Below, in pieces: positions 38,101 through 50,100 of a DNA stretch of 64,000 nucleotides. The translations under genes and the position numbers were made by a program. Position 1 is the stretch's first letter, and each line of letters starts with the position of its first letter. The DNA comes from Opisthorchis felineus (Eukaryota; Platyhelminthes; Trematoda; Opisthorchiida; Opisthorchiidae): positions 126,625-190,624 of the forward strand of contig SJOL01006389.1 in assembly GCA_004794785.1 (NCBI GenBank), written 5' to 3'. The notes below the pieces were generated by a model. The model saw only the letters and a list, made by a program, of their open reading frames with translations. It did no database searches and was not told the DNA's origin.

Positions 38101-41100
38101 AAGGCAAATCCTGAAAATGATGCCAAAAGACCAGCACTATATCCCTCTCCTTGTAATCTGGTTCTCTTCATACAACAGATAAGCAAGGGTGTACACCAGC
38201 AACCTGCTGTTGTTCAGAGCAACAACCTTCGAAGCGGGTGATAGTTAACGCTGTGGTCATTCGCTACACCATTCCGTCTCCTGTGTAACGAAAAGTAAAT
38301 AGCTTTAGACTCACCTTTCATTTCAGTCAAGTGGGTAGCTGGTCACGACGAGACAGTGGCCTTTGCTTTCGCAGCGACGTCGTAACAACCATCCACCAGG
38401 ATGTCACCCTCATTATACATTGCTGCAAGCATCTGCAAGAGATCTTTCCACTACTTAGAAGAAGCACTTCAGATCTTTTATCGCAAATTTGTTGTTCTAC
38501 GCGCAGAATGGAGGCTATCCCCCATCAAACACTTTGACTCTCACCTTGCCTTTGATACAGCGCGAGTTTCCAGTTCATCCCATCACCACAGGCATTGTTA
38601 GGCTTTTTTCGTTCTAAACCTGTCACTGGAGAACAAAGACTTCTATTCGTTATGAAACGCAGAAACGGCTGATTGCTCTGGTTCTAAACACACAACAACC
38701 TTTATCTGATATCCGTTGCAGTTTCGTCCGAAACCTATTCCTTTTACAGCCACCTTCGTTTGATTTTGCCCAACCAATTGTGAACCACATACATTCTAAG
38801 TCTTGAATTTACATGCAGTAATTCCCAAATCACAAGAATGCAGAACAGCGATCCGTCATCTATCCGTTTGAGTTATCATCCAATGTTGTTATGGACCTGT
38901 GAACCAAATACTATTACTCCTTTCATACGATAGTACTCCTCAGGTTGATGAAAACTCTTGGACAGCCCATTGCCAGTGTCGTTCCTCTTGGGACTCATTA
39001 TGTGGGCCTGGTCCCTGGATTTCTAAACTCCAAAAACACTGTTACCGTTGATATTCACTCAAGTTTCAGGGAATAAAAGAAGATACGCCGTACTACCCCC
39101 ATACCGGCGCTCTCAGTAACGACATCCTTGCCTTCAGGCAACTACCTGCAGAAAAACTACACCACAGTTTCTGCTATCTTATGTTTCCCTCACTATCCGG
39201 TATCTGGAGCCTAAACGGATATTTGATGACTTCCATTTCGACGATAGTTCTGTCGACCAGAGGCACGACCGAAACGAATTCTGTTACACTAATCAGAAAG
39301 TTAGTGCATCGACCTATATTGAAGTAAACCGACAAGACCGGTGTATCTGTGTCTACGATAGACTCCACGGAATCACAGTGCTAGGCTTCTGATAAGCGAA
39401 GAATATCTGGACGCTTATTTCCACCGTCATGCAATGCTACGAGTCACCAGGATTAGTCTGTTCCAATTACCGAATGCTTTACTTAATAAGACAGCTTCAG
39501 CCACTGGAATGGCAAGATGTATTCTTCGAAATGCTACCAAAGAAGGCTCCTACTCTTGGTGATATGTAATTTGACTTATTTGTATCAGCTTGGAGCAATG
39601 AATCTCTGAGGTTCCCTCAGCACATCGACTGAACTGCTTATGTACCGCAAAGATACAAAAGTAGGTCTCACAGAAGAACCTGACGAACTTGTTCACTGCC
39701 TTGCCGGCATGTTCGAAGACATAGGCTTCAACACAGTGGGACATTGGGTTTCTTCGTGTTTGATGTAGTGATCGGTTAAAAAGACAGTCATTGGTCTGAA
39801 TGATAACGAGTGCAAGCTCGTTACAATTACAAACTAACTGCGGCTTATACCAGAGAGGATAAACAAGCTTTGCGGAACATTTACTGGGGAGTTGGCACAA
39901 GTGGTGTATACAGCACCATTAGGTATATTCTAGTGTGTATGCCTAGTTTTCCAATGCCCAAGTGCGTTGTAGAAGGAAGCGGGTATACACAGTCGACGTT
40001 TATGTGCGGAGCGTTCATAGGCCATGTGAAAAATTAGTGTTCCTCTCACGGAGCAGGCTAAACCTCGGCCTATGAAGTCGTGCCATGACATTTAAAAAGA
40101 AATATCGGACGACTGTGGAAGCTATCAGCTTAAGGGTCAAAAGCCAGAATAAAACAAGCAAAAGGAACGGCGGAAATGGTGGTAGAAGAACGTTTCAACT
40201 GAGCACGGTGAAACACCTAAATTAATCTACTTTCCGTGGCTATTCCAAACTGGCTTTCTCCTCGTACGTCTCCGAGTAGAAGATCTGTGTCTTTCGGTTA
40301 ACTCCTACCAACACGTTGGAACAAGGAGACGGTAACACGTTGAATTCCTGATACCGGTGACTCCGGTTATCGGTGAGTTGTTCCAAAAGCAGGTGGTATT
40401 ATAACGAGGTTGACGAGGTATTAGGGTGCATTCAGTTGTTCTTGTTTCGCCAACGAATCGGAACATTCAGAACAAAAACTCTTCGACAGCCCACGACCGG
40501 TTTCTCCCTTCTCGGGGCTCATCAATTAGGCGCAGTCTCAGAACTTCCGTCAACCTTATGTTCCGCTTGAACCCAAATTGAACAGACTTCGACAAATACT
40601 TTCATTTGCACACGAATTTGGCTCGGACAGGAGACTGGAAATTACCGTGATGTGATGGTTTGTGTGCTCCGCAATCAGTTGAGCCACACTGGAGGGTGTC
40701 CGTGCGACACTCGCAGAGTCTCTCATACCAGGTAGGTCAATAGTTAGAGGTCTGGTCAACACAGTCTCCTGGCCCTCCAGGTTGGGGGTTGGGACATGTG
40801 TGGCGGCTTGTTCCATAAAAATGGTAATGCACCTACATTTCCCGCCAAACACCACTGCCTTGCGGTCAGGCTTTCGAGCCAAATGACCCTAATCGTCATC
40901 CTGTCTAGGTCTGGGCGCCCTGACAGTATCCCAGCCCATGTACAATCATGACACCTACATACCGCAGTGAGGCATAAGTGTCGACACTGATATTTCTGTC
41001 TCTGATGATGATGATTATTAATATTAATAGGAGACTCAAATGAATCCACCTGAATCTCTCGTTTATGATGGTTCGCACATTCAGATGATGCGACCCATCA

Positions 41101-44100
41101 CAAACGAGAGACTCGGTTGAGTCTCTTGTCAAAACCAAATTCGTGTGTAAATGAGAGTATTTGTAACACATCACTTTGTAAAACAATAAAAATGTAAAAG
41201 ATACTGCTGACTCGGCTGAATTGCTTCTGAGGAAGGCTCGCACCATAGAAATTCCAAATCATCAAACCTGCTACCATCTAGGAGTATCGATTCGTGAAGT
41301 CTTACGTACACATATTTTGGATGAGAATGATCGAAAACTGGAACGGCTAAAAAACTCAGCGAGCACTGAGATGCACTCCACAAAAAATCAACGATGGTAG
41401 GTGGTTGAATAGAATATATTGTATACTGAATAGTTTGACTCAGTAGTGTGTAGTTCATGTATAAGATAACACCACTTACCACTGATTTTTTCACCTTCTG
41501 GGGAGCCTGCAGGTTACAAGTCACCAATTTCATTAAGATTTTATCATACAACTGAAGGGCTTTATGAAAATTTGTTTTTTAGATGCCAATTTAACTCCAC
41601 AATCTAAACTAGGGTGTCTGTCGCTGATCGATCAAACAACGAATTTGGAGAACTATTCTGACCTATATGCCGACCAAACCAACAGAATAGAAGTTATGTA
41701 TTTGAATTGTGCATTGTGTACAACACTACTGATGTATGTTTCTTCAGCTTCCTCTTTGCCTCTATGCGGTTATGCACCAAATTTAGGGGCACTTTCAAAT
41801 GAATTATCATCATTTTGAGTCCTGAGAGGCAAAAAACGCCAGTACAACTAGTCCAAACTCAGTACAAAACAGGCACTGCAGGATATAAAACGCCGTTCGC
41901 TTTTATCACTTAATTAATTAATTTATTTATTTATTCCCTACAAATTTCAGAGGGTTTATATCTGGGCCATGTTTGCGATCAGCCGTTCGAAAAGTTCATT
42001 ATGATTGCATTGATTGGACAGTAAGGATCAAGGCAATGTCGTGTTGAAATTTCATCCCTCGAACTTGCTTTTCGTCAGTGTCCTATTAAGCTCCGCCTGA
42101 AATGACTGGCTAATTGACGTACGCAGCACACGAAAATAACCATATATGCCCCCTGAGCGGTGGTTTAGGCTACTTCAATTCCTGTAACAAGCTGAGTCAT
42201 CACGACCATGACACACGCTATTCCGTCCAGCTCAATCCCAGCTGCTTGCGCACTCCAGCTAGCCAAAGGTTTCGTTCATCTTCGTGAGTTCAAATCCTAA
42301 AGACCCTTGAAACACCCATTGGACCCGGCCGATGCCCAAATTTGAACTGAACTACCTAGTGAACCTTAAGGAACTCCGGGAATCCAAGCCGAGTTGAGTT
42401 GGCTAACCTATTAGCCGGATGCCTATGGCCCCCAATAACCCCAACTCCGCTTCCCGGGAGATCTTGCGGTGAAACCACACCTAAGGAAGCTGGCTAAAAA
42501 CCGCTCGCTAAAGTTTTCAAAAGAATCACTCGCTGATGGTGCGTCTGTTGTTTTCTCCATGCCATGCTCTATTTGAACTGTGCTTCTGCTCAGCTAGTGA
42601 CATCTCACCGGTGAGTGATACTCATGCCATTCGAGGTTTTGGAAAAACCACCCGTTGGATCCGTGAGCATCACGTAGGTTCAGTGCAGTTAGCTGTTTTC
42701 AATCGACTGAATCAGTCAATTGGCTTAAAAGCGTTTCACACCCACGATACACACTATGGTCTTTGAGTGTTCTGTATGTAATCGAACTTAGTCCTCACGT
42801 GAATCAAGAACTACACTGAGTTCTAAGGATTGGAAGTGTGAATACCCTAGTTTGAACGGGGAAAATAGAAGCTTCATGTTGGATGAGCGGACAGATGCAT
42901 TGTCCCAGAAGTACTATGTCATCAAAATGAACTCAAACATCGATACGATGGCCAACATCGCAGGAGTGATTAGCTGCTTGGAATGCATCGTTTTGGACAG
43001 CTGTCCCAGAAAAGTCGCCTCATCCATTTAGAAACTGTAGAAGGATCGACTTAGGTTCAGTAGGAGCATTATTAATCCCCTTTCCTTAAAACAAAAGACC
43101 ATGGCAACAGCTCACCGTATCGCAACAGCTGGTGATCTACTCATTTACCGGGAGGCTAAGGTATCGTCGGATCGACTCATGGACGTATAATCACAGGAAG
43201 GACCGGCTCGAATCAGCTGTGCTCTGACGTGATGAAAGTAAGCATGCTTCTAGTAACTTCTAGCAATCCGCATTCTTCATGACACATTGCGTTTTCTTTT
43301 ATGAGAGATGAGGTTCAGAGGACTAGAAACTAAAAGCAAGCAACAAACCAAACAAGACTACAGCAACTTTCATCGATTTCACAGTGTGCACGATAAATAT
43401 TGACGACAAGGTGTGCATGACAAGAACGCAGTACATGGTCGCAGGCAGATCTATGAATGAGATGAAGCAATGAAGGCGGGTAAAAATCTACCGTGATTAT
43501 GAGGCAGATTTTGTGCTTACAGGAAACCGTGGCGAAACAGGATTCCGGATGGAATAGTGGTTTACCACGCATTTGCTATGTGTGTTACAGCTGAAATTGC
43601 GAGTCTGCAGGTCTAGGTGTACCACCTAGACAGGTAAAGAATGCCAGTCACCACGATTCCGGAATATGATGTCAATAACAGAGGGAAAGGCAAATCCACT
43701 GAACAGAAAGAATGACTTACCTTGGAGCGTATTCCCGAGGAGGATCGAGGAGACGCAGTCCCCGGACGAGATCCAAGAGCAGGGCTACCTGGGGAACCTT
43801 GCGCTACTGTCATCGTGGGTGTATCAAGCATCGATTCAGAGGCTCCCGTCCCGGACAGGTTACCTCCCGAACCTGCAGCTTCTCGTTGCACTGAAGCCAA
43901 CAGGCGGGTGAGGAAGGACTGAAATGACAAAACGGACAATGAAGTGGCTAACGTGACAACAGATGACTATACTAGCATAATTGAAAAGACATCCAGCCGG
44001 GATTTTTCATTCATGAGATCGGTGTTCATTTTCATCTTCCTGCCTCATGTTGCGCTGTTAGTCATGTTGTGATCACCGACTTTCAGACATACTGAATGAC

Positions 44101-47100
44101 TTCATTTGCCGAGAGATTGGTGCTGGTCACTTCAATGTGCCAAAGAAGTTTGCACTTTAAGTACCTGATAAGAGTTTCGTCCCATTTGTGTTGTTTATGG
44201 GTTATGAAGAAGAACACAACCTAGTTTCGGGTACTTAAACGAAAGCCACGTGAGTTTACGCACTCTGATTATCCAAAAGTAGTCAAATTCCTAATTGACT
44301 CGACGCGCTGGCCAAGCCAAGTCACCCCAAACCTATACGCCATGTCCAAAAGTAGCGACTACGACTTGGTAACGCTGAAGTGAACAGAACAATGGGCTCT
44401 GAACAGTAGCGCCATCATCATGGAGAGTAGCAATAGACCAGTGGACGCAACTGGTGCCCAATTACCACACCACCATGGGAAAAGGCCCCAATAAAAGGTG
44501 AACAGAAAGGGGAGCAGTGGAAACCCGTGAAAATCCCTTTATCCCCAGAGAAAACGGCCAAGAGCGAGGTGTCTACACGTACCCAAACCACTGCAATAAG
44601 CACATCTGACATCATGTTGTAGCACAACGCCATTAGCGGGAGTGACCTAATGTCCTTTGCGAAAGTCACCCAACACAAACTCAGAACATGACAGGCAAGA
44701 GTCAGCTACGCAGTCCAGTTAGGAATTGACAGCAGGCGCATCAGTGGAATCAGTTTAAGTGCCATATCCTGTACAGTTCCCAACCACTTACAAGGAAAAT
44801 CACGTGGAGACCAGGGAGATACGAAGATCCCGTAGCGGATTGCATTTCGCATTGTCATGAACTGTCGTCCACAATCATTTCCCCAAGAGGTTTGTAGTGG
44901 AAAACACGGCTTTCACTGGTAAACGGTGATCCGACGTATGTAGTACATGCACCAACTAACTTAAACTCATAAGTCTTTTCTACTGCTCAGTCGAATCTGA
45001 CTAACTACCCAGTACCCACTTACGAAGTGCTACATTGCGTCCAAGTTGCAGCCAGTTAGCGCATTCCAGAATGAGAGGGGTGAAGTTTCGCAGTGATAGA
45101 ATAGGACTTCTCTCACAGTTTTCTCTTAGACACGACCCTTTCTGACGCCAAAGGTAACAAGAATTGCCTAGTACTACTCGCACTGTGTGTGCGTTGACTT
45201 CATCTGTAGCAGTTCAGTCACGGGTTACGCAGCTGTCAAGGTGAGTAAAACTATCAACAAACACAAGTTCATCACTCTGAAGTTTCAGAAGGGCACACAG
45301 GGAGTGGAGAACCCTGGAGAATTACTTTGCATTTGGAAGGCGTAAACTGCATGCTTGTAAAACTCCAAGCTCAGCAGCTTGGTACCTAATATAGGTCTTC
45401 CGCAAAGTAAGTTGTCTGACTATTCTAATGAATATGACATACGAAATGATCCAAGTGTATCCGTTGAGATAACCCACCCGGGAGCAAGGTACAAACTAGG
45501 TCGTCTGAAATAGCAGATGTCCAAGTAAAGTGAGTGAACGTGATGTGTAATCGCTCAGCATCAATAACACCAACCGGGGAGTTGCCCTGCATGAATGGTC
45601 ATCGGTGGAACAATGTTGTCTCCTCATCAAAAGCATGACTGCTGCTGTTGCTCGCTCGAATGACCAGCGCACTCCTACTACGCTTGGTGTGAGAGACATC
45701 GAGCTACGTTATCATCGATTTGAACGTCGACGAATCGATTTCGATCTTCAACCCGAAGCCTCGAAATTAACTGCTAGCTTCCGTTCTCATAATTTGCATA
45801 TCTGCTGTTATAAAGAAGTTAGATGTGACTTTTTAAATCTTGCGAAATAGAGTACAATACACAGATAACAGCCACGGTGAAGAGCGACAATCAGTTTGTT
45901 GCGCCCGGTTTTCCAGACTGACAGTAAAGTGCAGACCCCATTTAAATGCCGGTAACTTCGTCCATTAGAAATAGCTGAAAGGTTTTGCCGGAAATTTTAC
46001 GTTTCCATAGAAGAAAGCTGATTTCCTAGGTTTGGACGTGGTCTTTGGCGTCCACTGGATGTTGAGTAGGCTAATCACCGTATGTCAAGCAGACTAGGCA
46101 CGAGCACGCACCTGATCGTCCGGGGCCACCACTTCCGGTTCGCGAACCGCCGTCTTCCGCGGGGCAGGTCTGGGTACGACGTCTGTGTACGGATCACCAC
46201 TGTTGATTTTTGCAAAGTTCTCCTCTAGAATGGCGATTTTCTTCTCACTATCCCAACCGGTTGGTCTGTAAAAGTAATAGGGAAGTGCGGAACCTGGTAG
46301 GAAATCTGTCAACGCAAGGCAGCTCAAGTTGTATGGACTGTGAACGCATTGCCACGTAGTGATAAGACGTACCAACTTAGGGAACTTAAAAGCATCACAT
46401 GAAACTGATCCAATTGATGGTGCTGTTTGAACCTACAGAGTTTTTCTACTTAAAGTGCAGCATTGTTTGCTTCGGGTCAGCACTAACAACAAAAGGACCA
46501 GCGCATTGCGCATTCCATAAAGTAGCTTCTCAAACTTTGGCCATGAGTTAATAGTTTACTTGGAGTGACCAGGTATTAATGACAATATTAGCAGGCATAT
46601 CACATAGAATTAGGCCGGGCTCGCTACATTCGCGCTTCCAAATATGAGGATTTCAGTGACAACTACGATGCATGGCCACAGCGGGTCACCTGAGGTTTCA
46701 ACCTGCAAACGGCCGAAAGTCACACAGATGAGGTATGCGAAAGGCAGAAATGCATAGTGTGATGTGTAAGAAACTAATCGTCATGTAGTCAGACGAAGTG
46801 AGCACACTATTGAATACTGAATGTTCATAAGGCCCTCAGTAGTTCGGCAGTACACTCCAAAAGCCTCAAAGTTGACCATGCGAACGTTTTTGAGGCGTTT
46901 GACCATGTTTAGAACGGAACTGCCGTCCCAGAGGGAGACTGAAGAATTAGACCAGAACCGACAAATTCAATTTGTAGCGAGATCGGAATAAGGGATCAGC
47001 GTTCACAGACCTGCCCACTAACCGGCGTTCACGGATAGAAATGGGACGCCAACTAGGTCATTCCATCCAATTACAGGAGTCAGTCGCCAGGACAAGAGCC

Positions 47101-50100
47101 TGAGGACCTAGTTTACAATCGCTGCATGAACACCTGGTGAATGCTTAATGCTACCATCTGGGGATATATCAGCGCCCAACCTGTAAGAACCTTTTGTGGT
47201 CCGCCACTTCAAGACAAAGGGTTGGGTTGACGGTTTACGCAACACTGATGACGACATCGTTCTGCTCGCTCTCAATTCTCTGTTGTATTTTAAAACCGCA
47301 CACAGCCTAGAAAAGAATACTGATTCAGCCAATCAATACCTGTCTTCTCTATCCCCTTCGGTCCTGCTCCCAAACAATACGAAAGTTTTCGGAACCGGTG
47401 GCATGACCCATCTCTTGTTCACAAACTATTCCCCATCTCATCGGGGATGGTCTGCACTTACATTCACCCTCCACTACCTGCAACTCATCTATCCTCACTT
47501 CATTAGAAAAATCCGACTCGTTTTTTGTTAAATTTCTTCTTCTTCCCTGATGGCACATCTGTTTTTTGCCTTCACTACCTTCTCAACAGCGATGGACGTC
47601 CAAAATGCAATACTTCTCGGATGCCAATTGCAAACATATTCTCTGCTCAGACCGTGCACCCCCATCACCATCCCTCACTGCCCTAGGTTTAGACGTTTTC
47701 GACAACCTCTTAGTCCACCGACGTCCAAATGTTTGCCGGTGATGAATCCAAGTTGGTTAGTTCCCTCTAATGCGTCCGAAAATACTTGCTCCTCGTTAAC
47801 TACAGCTCTCACCTTCGCCTTATCCATGATGGGACCCTTCCATTTGGCTCCAACTTCCGAACCGAATTCAAAGAAAAAATTATCCGCCACATTGTCATCC
47901 TATTTCTTACCAATCAGCTTCAGCCTCCCATCATCGGCAGGTACTACCTCCTCTATAATTTGTCGTTTCTATTATGGAAATGCTTTTCCGAAGTGGCGTC
48001 AGCTGTGCCCGTTCCAGAGACTTCCAATCGTTCCAAAAATTCTGTTTCTCTAGATACTGTACCAAAATATCACCCATCCCATTGCCTGACCGACCTATTT
48101 TGCTTCTTGTCCAGAACAGCTGGGAAGCCACCTTCATCTCAGTTTTCTTCACTTGTTGCTATGCGTGTTTATGCACTTTACAATAAAATTCCTCCGCAAA
48201 ATGTTTAGGTTTAATGACGTACAAGATACACTGTTTTAACAGAAGGGAGAACGATGGTTGCGAATCTTTTAAACTTACACAAACACGCAGTCACGCTCGA
48301 CAACGTACGCTGCTTGCGTGAAAGGGAACCCATAGATTCGACTTTGTAGGTAACGATTGAGTAGATCGCAGTGCTTGTTCTCCTTGACTGAGACGTAAAA
48401 CAAAGCCGCACCGTCTACATGGGATAGGATAACAGATGAAGATGAAATATGATACGCCGAGGTAAAACAATAACTAGATAATGGTAACTTTGATGACCAA
48501 GCTTCGCCGGACCTCGTAAGAACTGTATCAGCGGCTCTCGTAACCTGTCTTGAAGATTCGTCCTCTTGTACTCGATACACGTTCTCAGTAAGGTAAACTT
48601 CATTCCTGTACGCCCAATACCTTTGAAACTACGGTATTTTGATCAAAACGGTGACTGCGGTGTTCAGCCTTCTGCTAGTAGGTGCAACAGAAGGATGCAG
48701 ATGTCTCACTTTCCATGAAGAGGTGATTAGCATAAGCACACTACTATCAGTATGACGAACATAGTGGCAAATCGATGCAAACTATAAGTTAGGGCAACAG
48801 TTCAAGATAGTCTGGGCAAGCTTGAAATGGAAACAAAGGCTGAGAACAGAGAAGGACAATAGACGCTCAAAGGTTCATCTGTGAGTTAAACTGTGGGAGG
48901 TGTCTCTTCATTCATAGCACGCAGCACCAAATTGACGATTGTATGATTCAAAGGATAACCCTAACGCGGTAACCAGCAGACAATGCCAACATATCAATGG
49001 AATAGGCAGTGGGAATTAACATCCCGACAAAAAGGTTCGTCAAATACTAGGCTTGCGAACGTACATTTTAGACAAAAACGCCGGATGTGCATCTGGATGT
49101 AGTCAAAGTGTTCGTCGGTGAAACCCTCTTCCTTCTCCAGTGTGTTCATCACGTCAGTCTGAAAGTGGGTTTGGGAGTAGCACAGTAAAAAAACACGGTT
49201 AAAAGTTATTCAGCTAGGTGAGGGTTGAGAGTTCAATCATCAAAATAGTTCTGGAAGAAAATGCAGATCAAGCACAACAGGAGCGCGAATGAATGAGAGA
49301 GAATATCGAATAAAATAAGTAAAGGAACAATACAGGCAACCGTCGTAATACAGTATCCATCCAAGCGCTGGCCAGAGAATAATGAAGATACGGTGAGACT
49401 CACAAGACAGGTAGCACCTTCAATCGCGAACATTCTATTGACTTTCAATCAATTGGAAAAAGTCTGGAACCGATTGAGAGGTCATCGTTTCAGAAGAGCT
49501 TGGTAAACAATCGGTAATTTTTTTTAACTGGGCAACGTTTCGCTTTTGACACAAAAGCTTCATCAGGCCAAGTGAGCAGGTCTCTAAGTTGGCCAGGTTT
49601 TAAGGCAGACGGAGAACCAATCGGTACGACGTCTTCATATTAGAGCACTAGGTCGGTGTTGAGTGTCAATTAACGCCTCTTGTCGGTTATTGCGTTGCCA
49701 AAATCTTGCGTTGATGGGTTGGGAGAACTTCAAATTAGCTCCTTTACTTTACTTTGACATTTTATGGGCCACTGATTCAGTCGTCAACAATTACATTTGT
49801 CGTTTCAGAGAGGTTTGGTAAACAGTCGGTGGATTTATTGCTGGGCAACGTTTCGCTTTTGACACAAAAGCTTCATCGGGCCAAGTGAGCAGATCTCTAA
49901 GTTGGCCAGGTTTTAAGGCAGACGGAGAACCGATCGGTAAAACCTCTTGAGATTAGTACACCTGATCAGTGTTGAATGTCAGTTAAAGGGTCTTGTCGGT
50001 TAGTGTGGTTGCCTAAATCCTACAGTTGATGAGTTGGGGGAGTTTCAAATTACCGAAATACACTCATTTTCTTACCAACTTGATTTAGACAGGAGGCTCA

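Larger units (their letters stand above)
49487..50062 (-). mobile_element. Tandem pair of hammerhead family A repeats (Penelope LTR-like)
   Basis: Two direct copies with a 313-bp period (about 49487-49745 and 49800-50062). Each runs from a hammerhead through GGTTTTAAGGCAGACGGAG to TTGATGRGTTGGG. Penelope-like retroelements are known to carry hammerheads in tandem LTR-like ends, so this is best read as such an end without its coding part. It sits in intron 4. Confidence 0.7.

Noticed and set aside
41910..41935. TTAATTAATTAATTTATTTATTTATT microsatellite-like stretch as a functional element
   Set aside because: Simple A/T repeat with no associated structure.
43666..43922. Three overlapping plus-strand frames
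   Set aside because: They are shadows of dynein exon 8 on the minus strand.
47550..48053. 167-codon open frame on the plus strand, the longest outside R2
   Set aside because: C/T-rich, Pro/Ser/Leu-dominated translation typical of an antisense shadow. The minus strand there looks more like decayed coding sequence.
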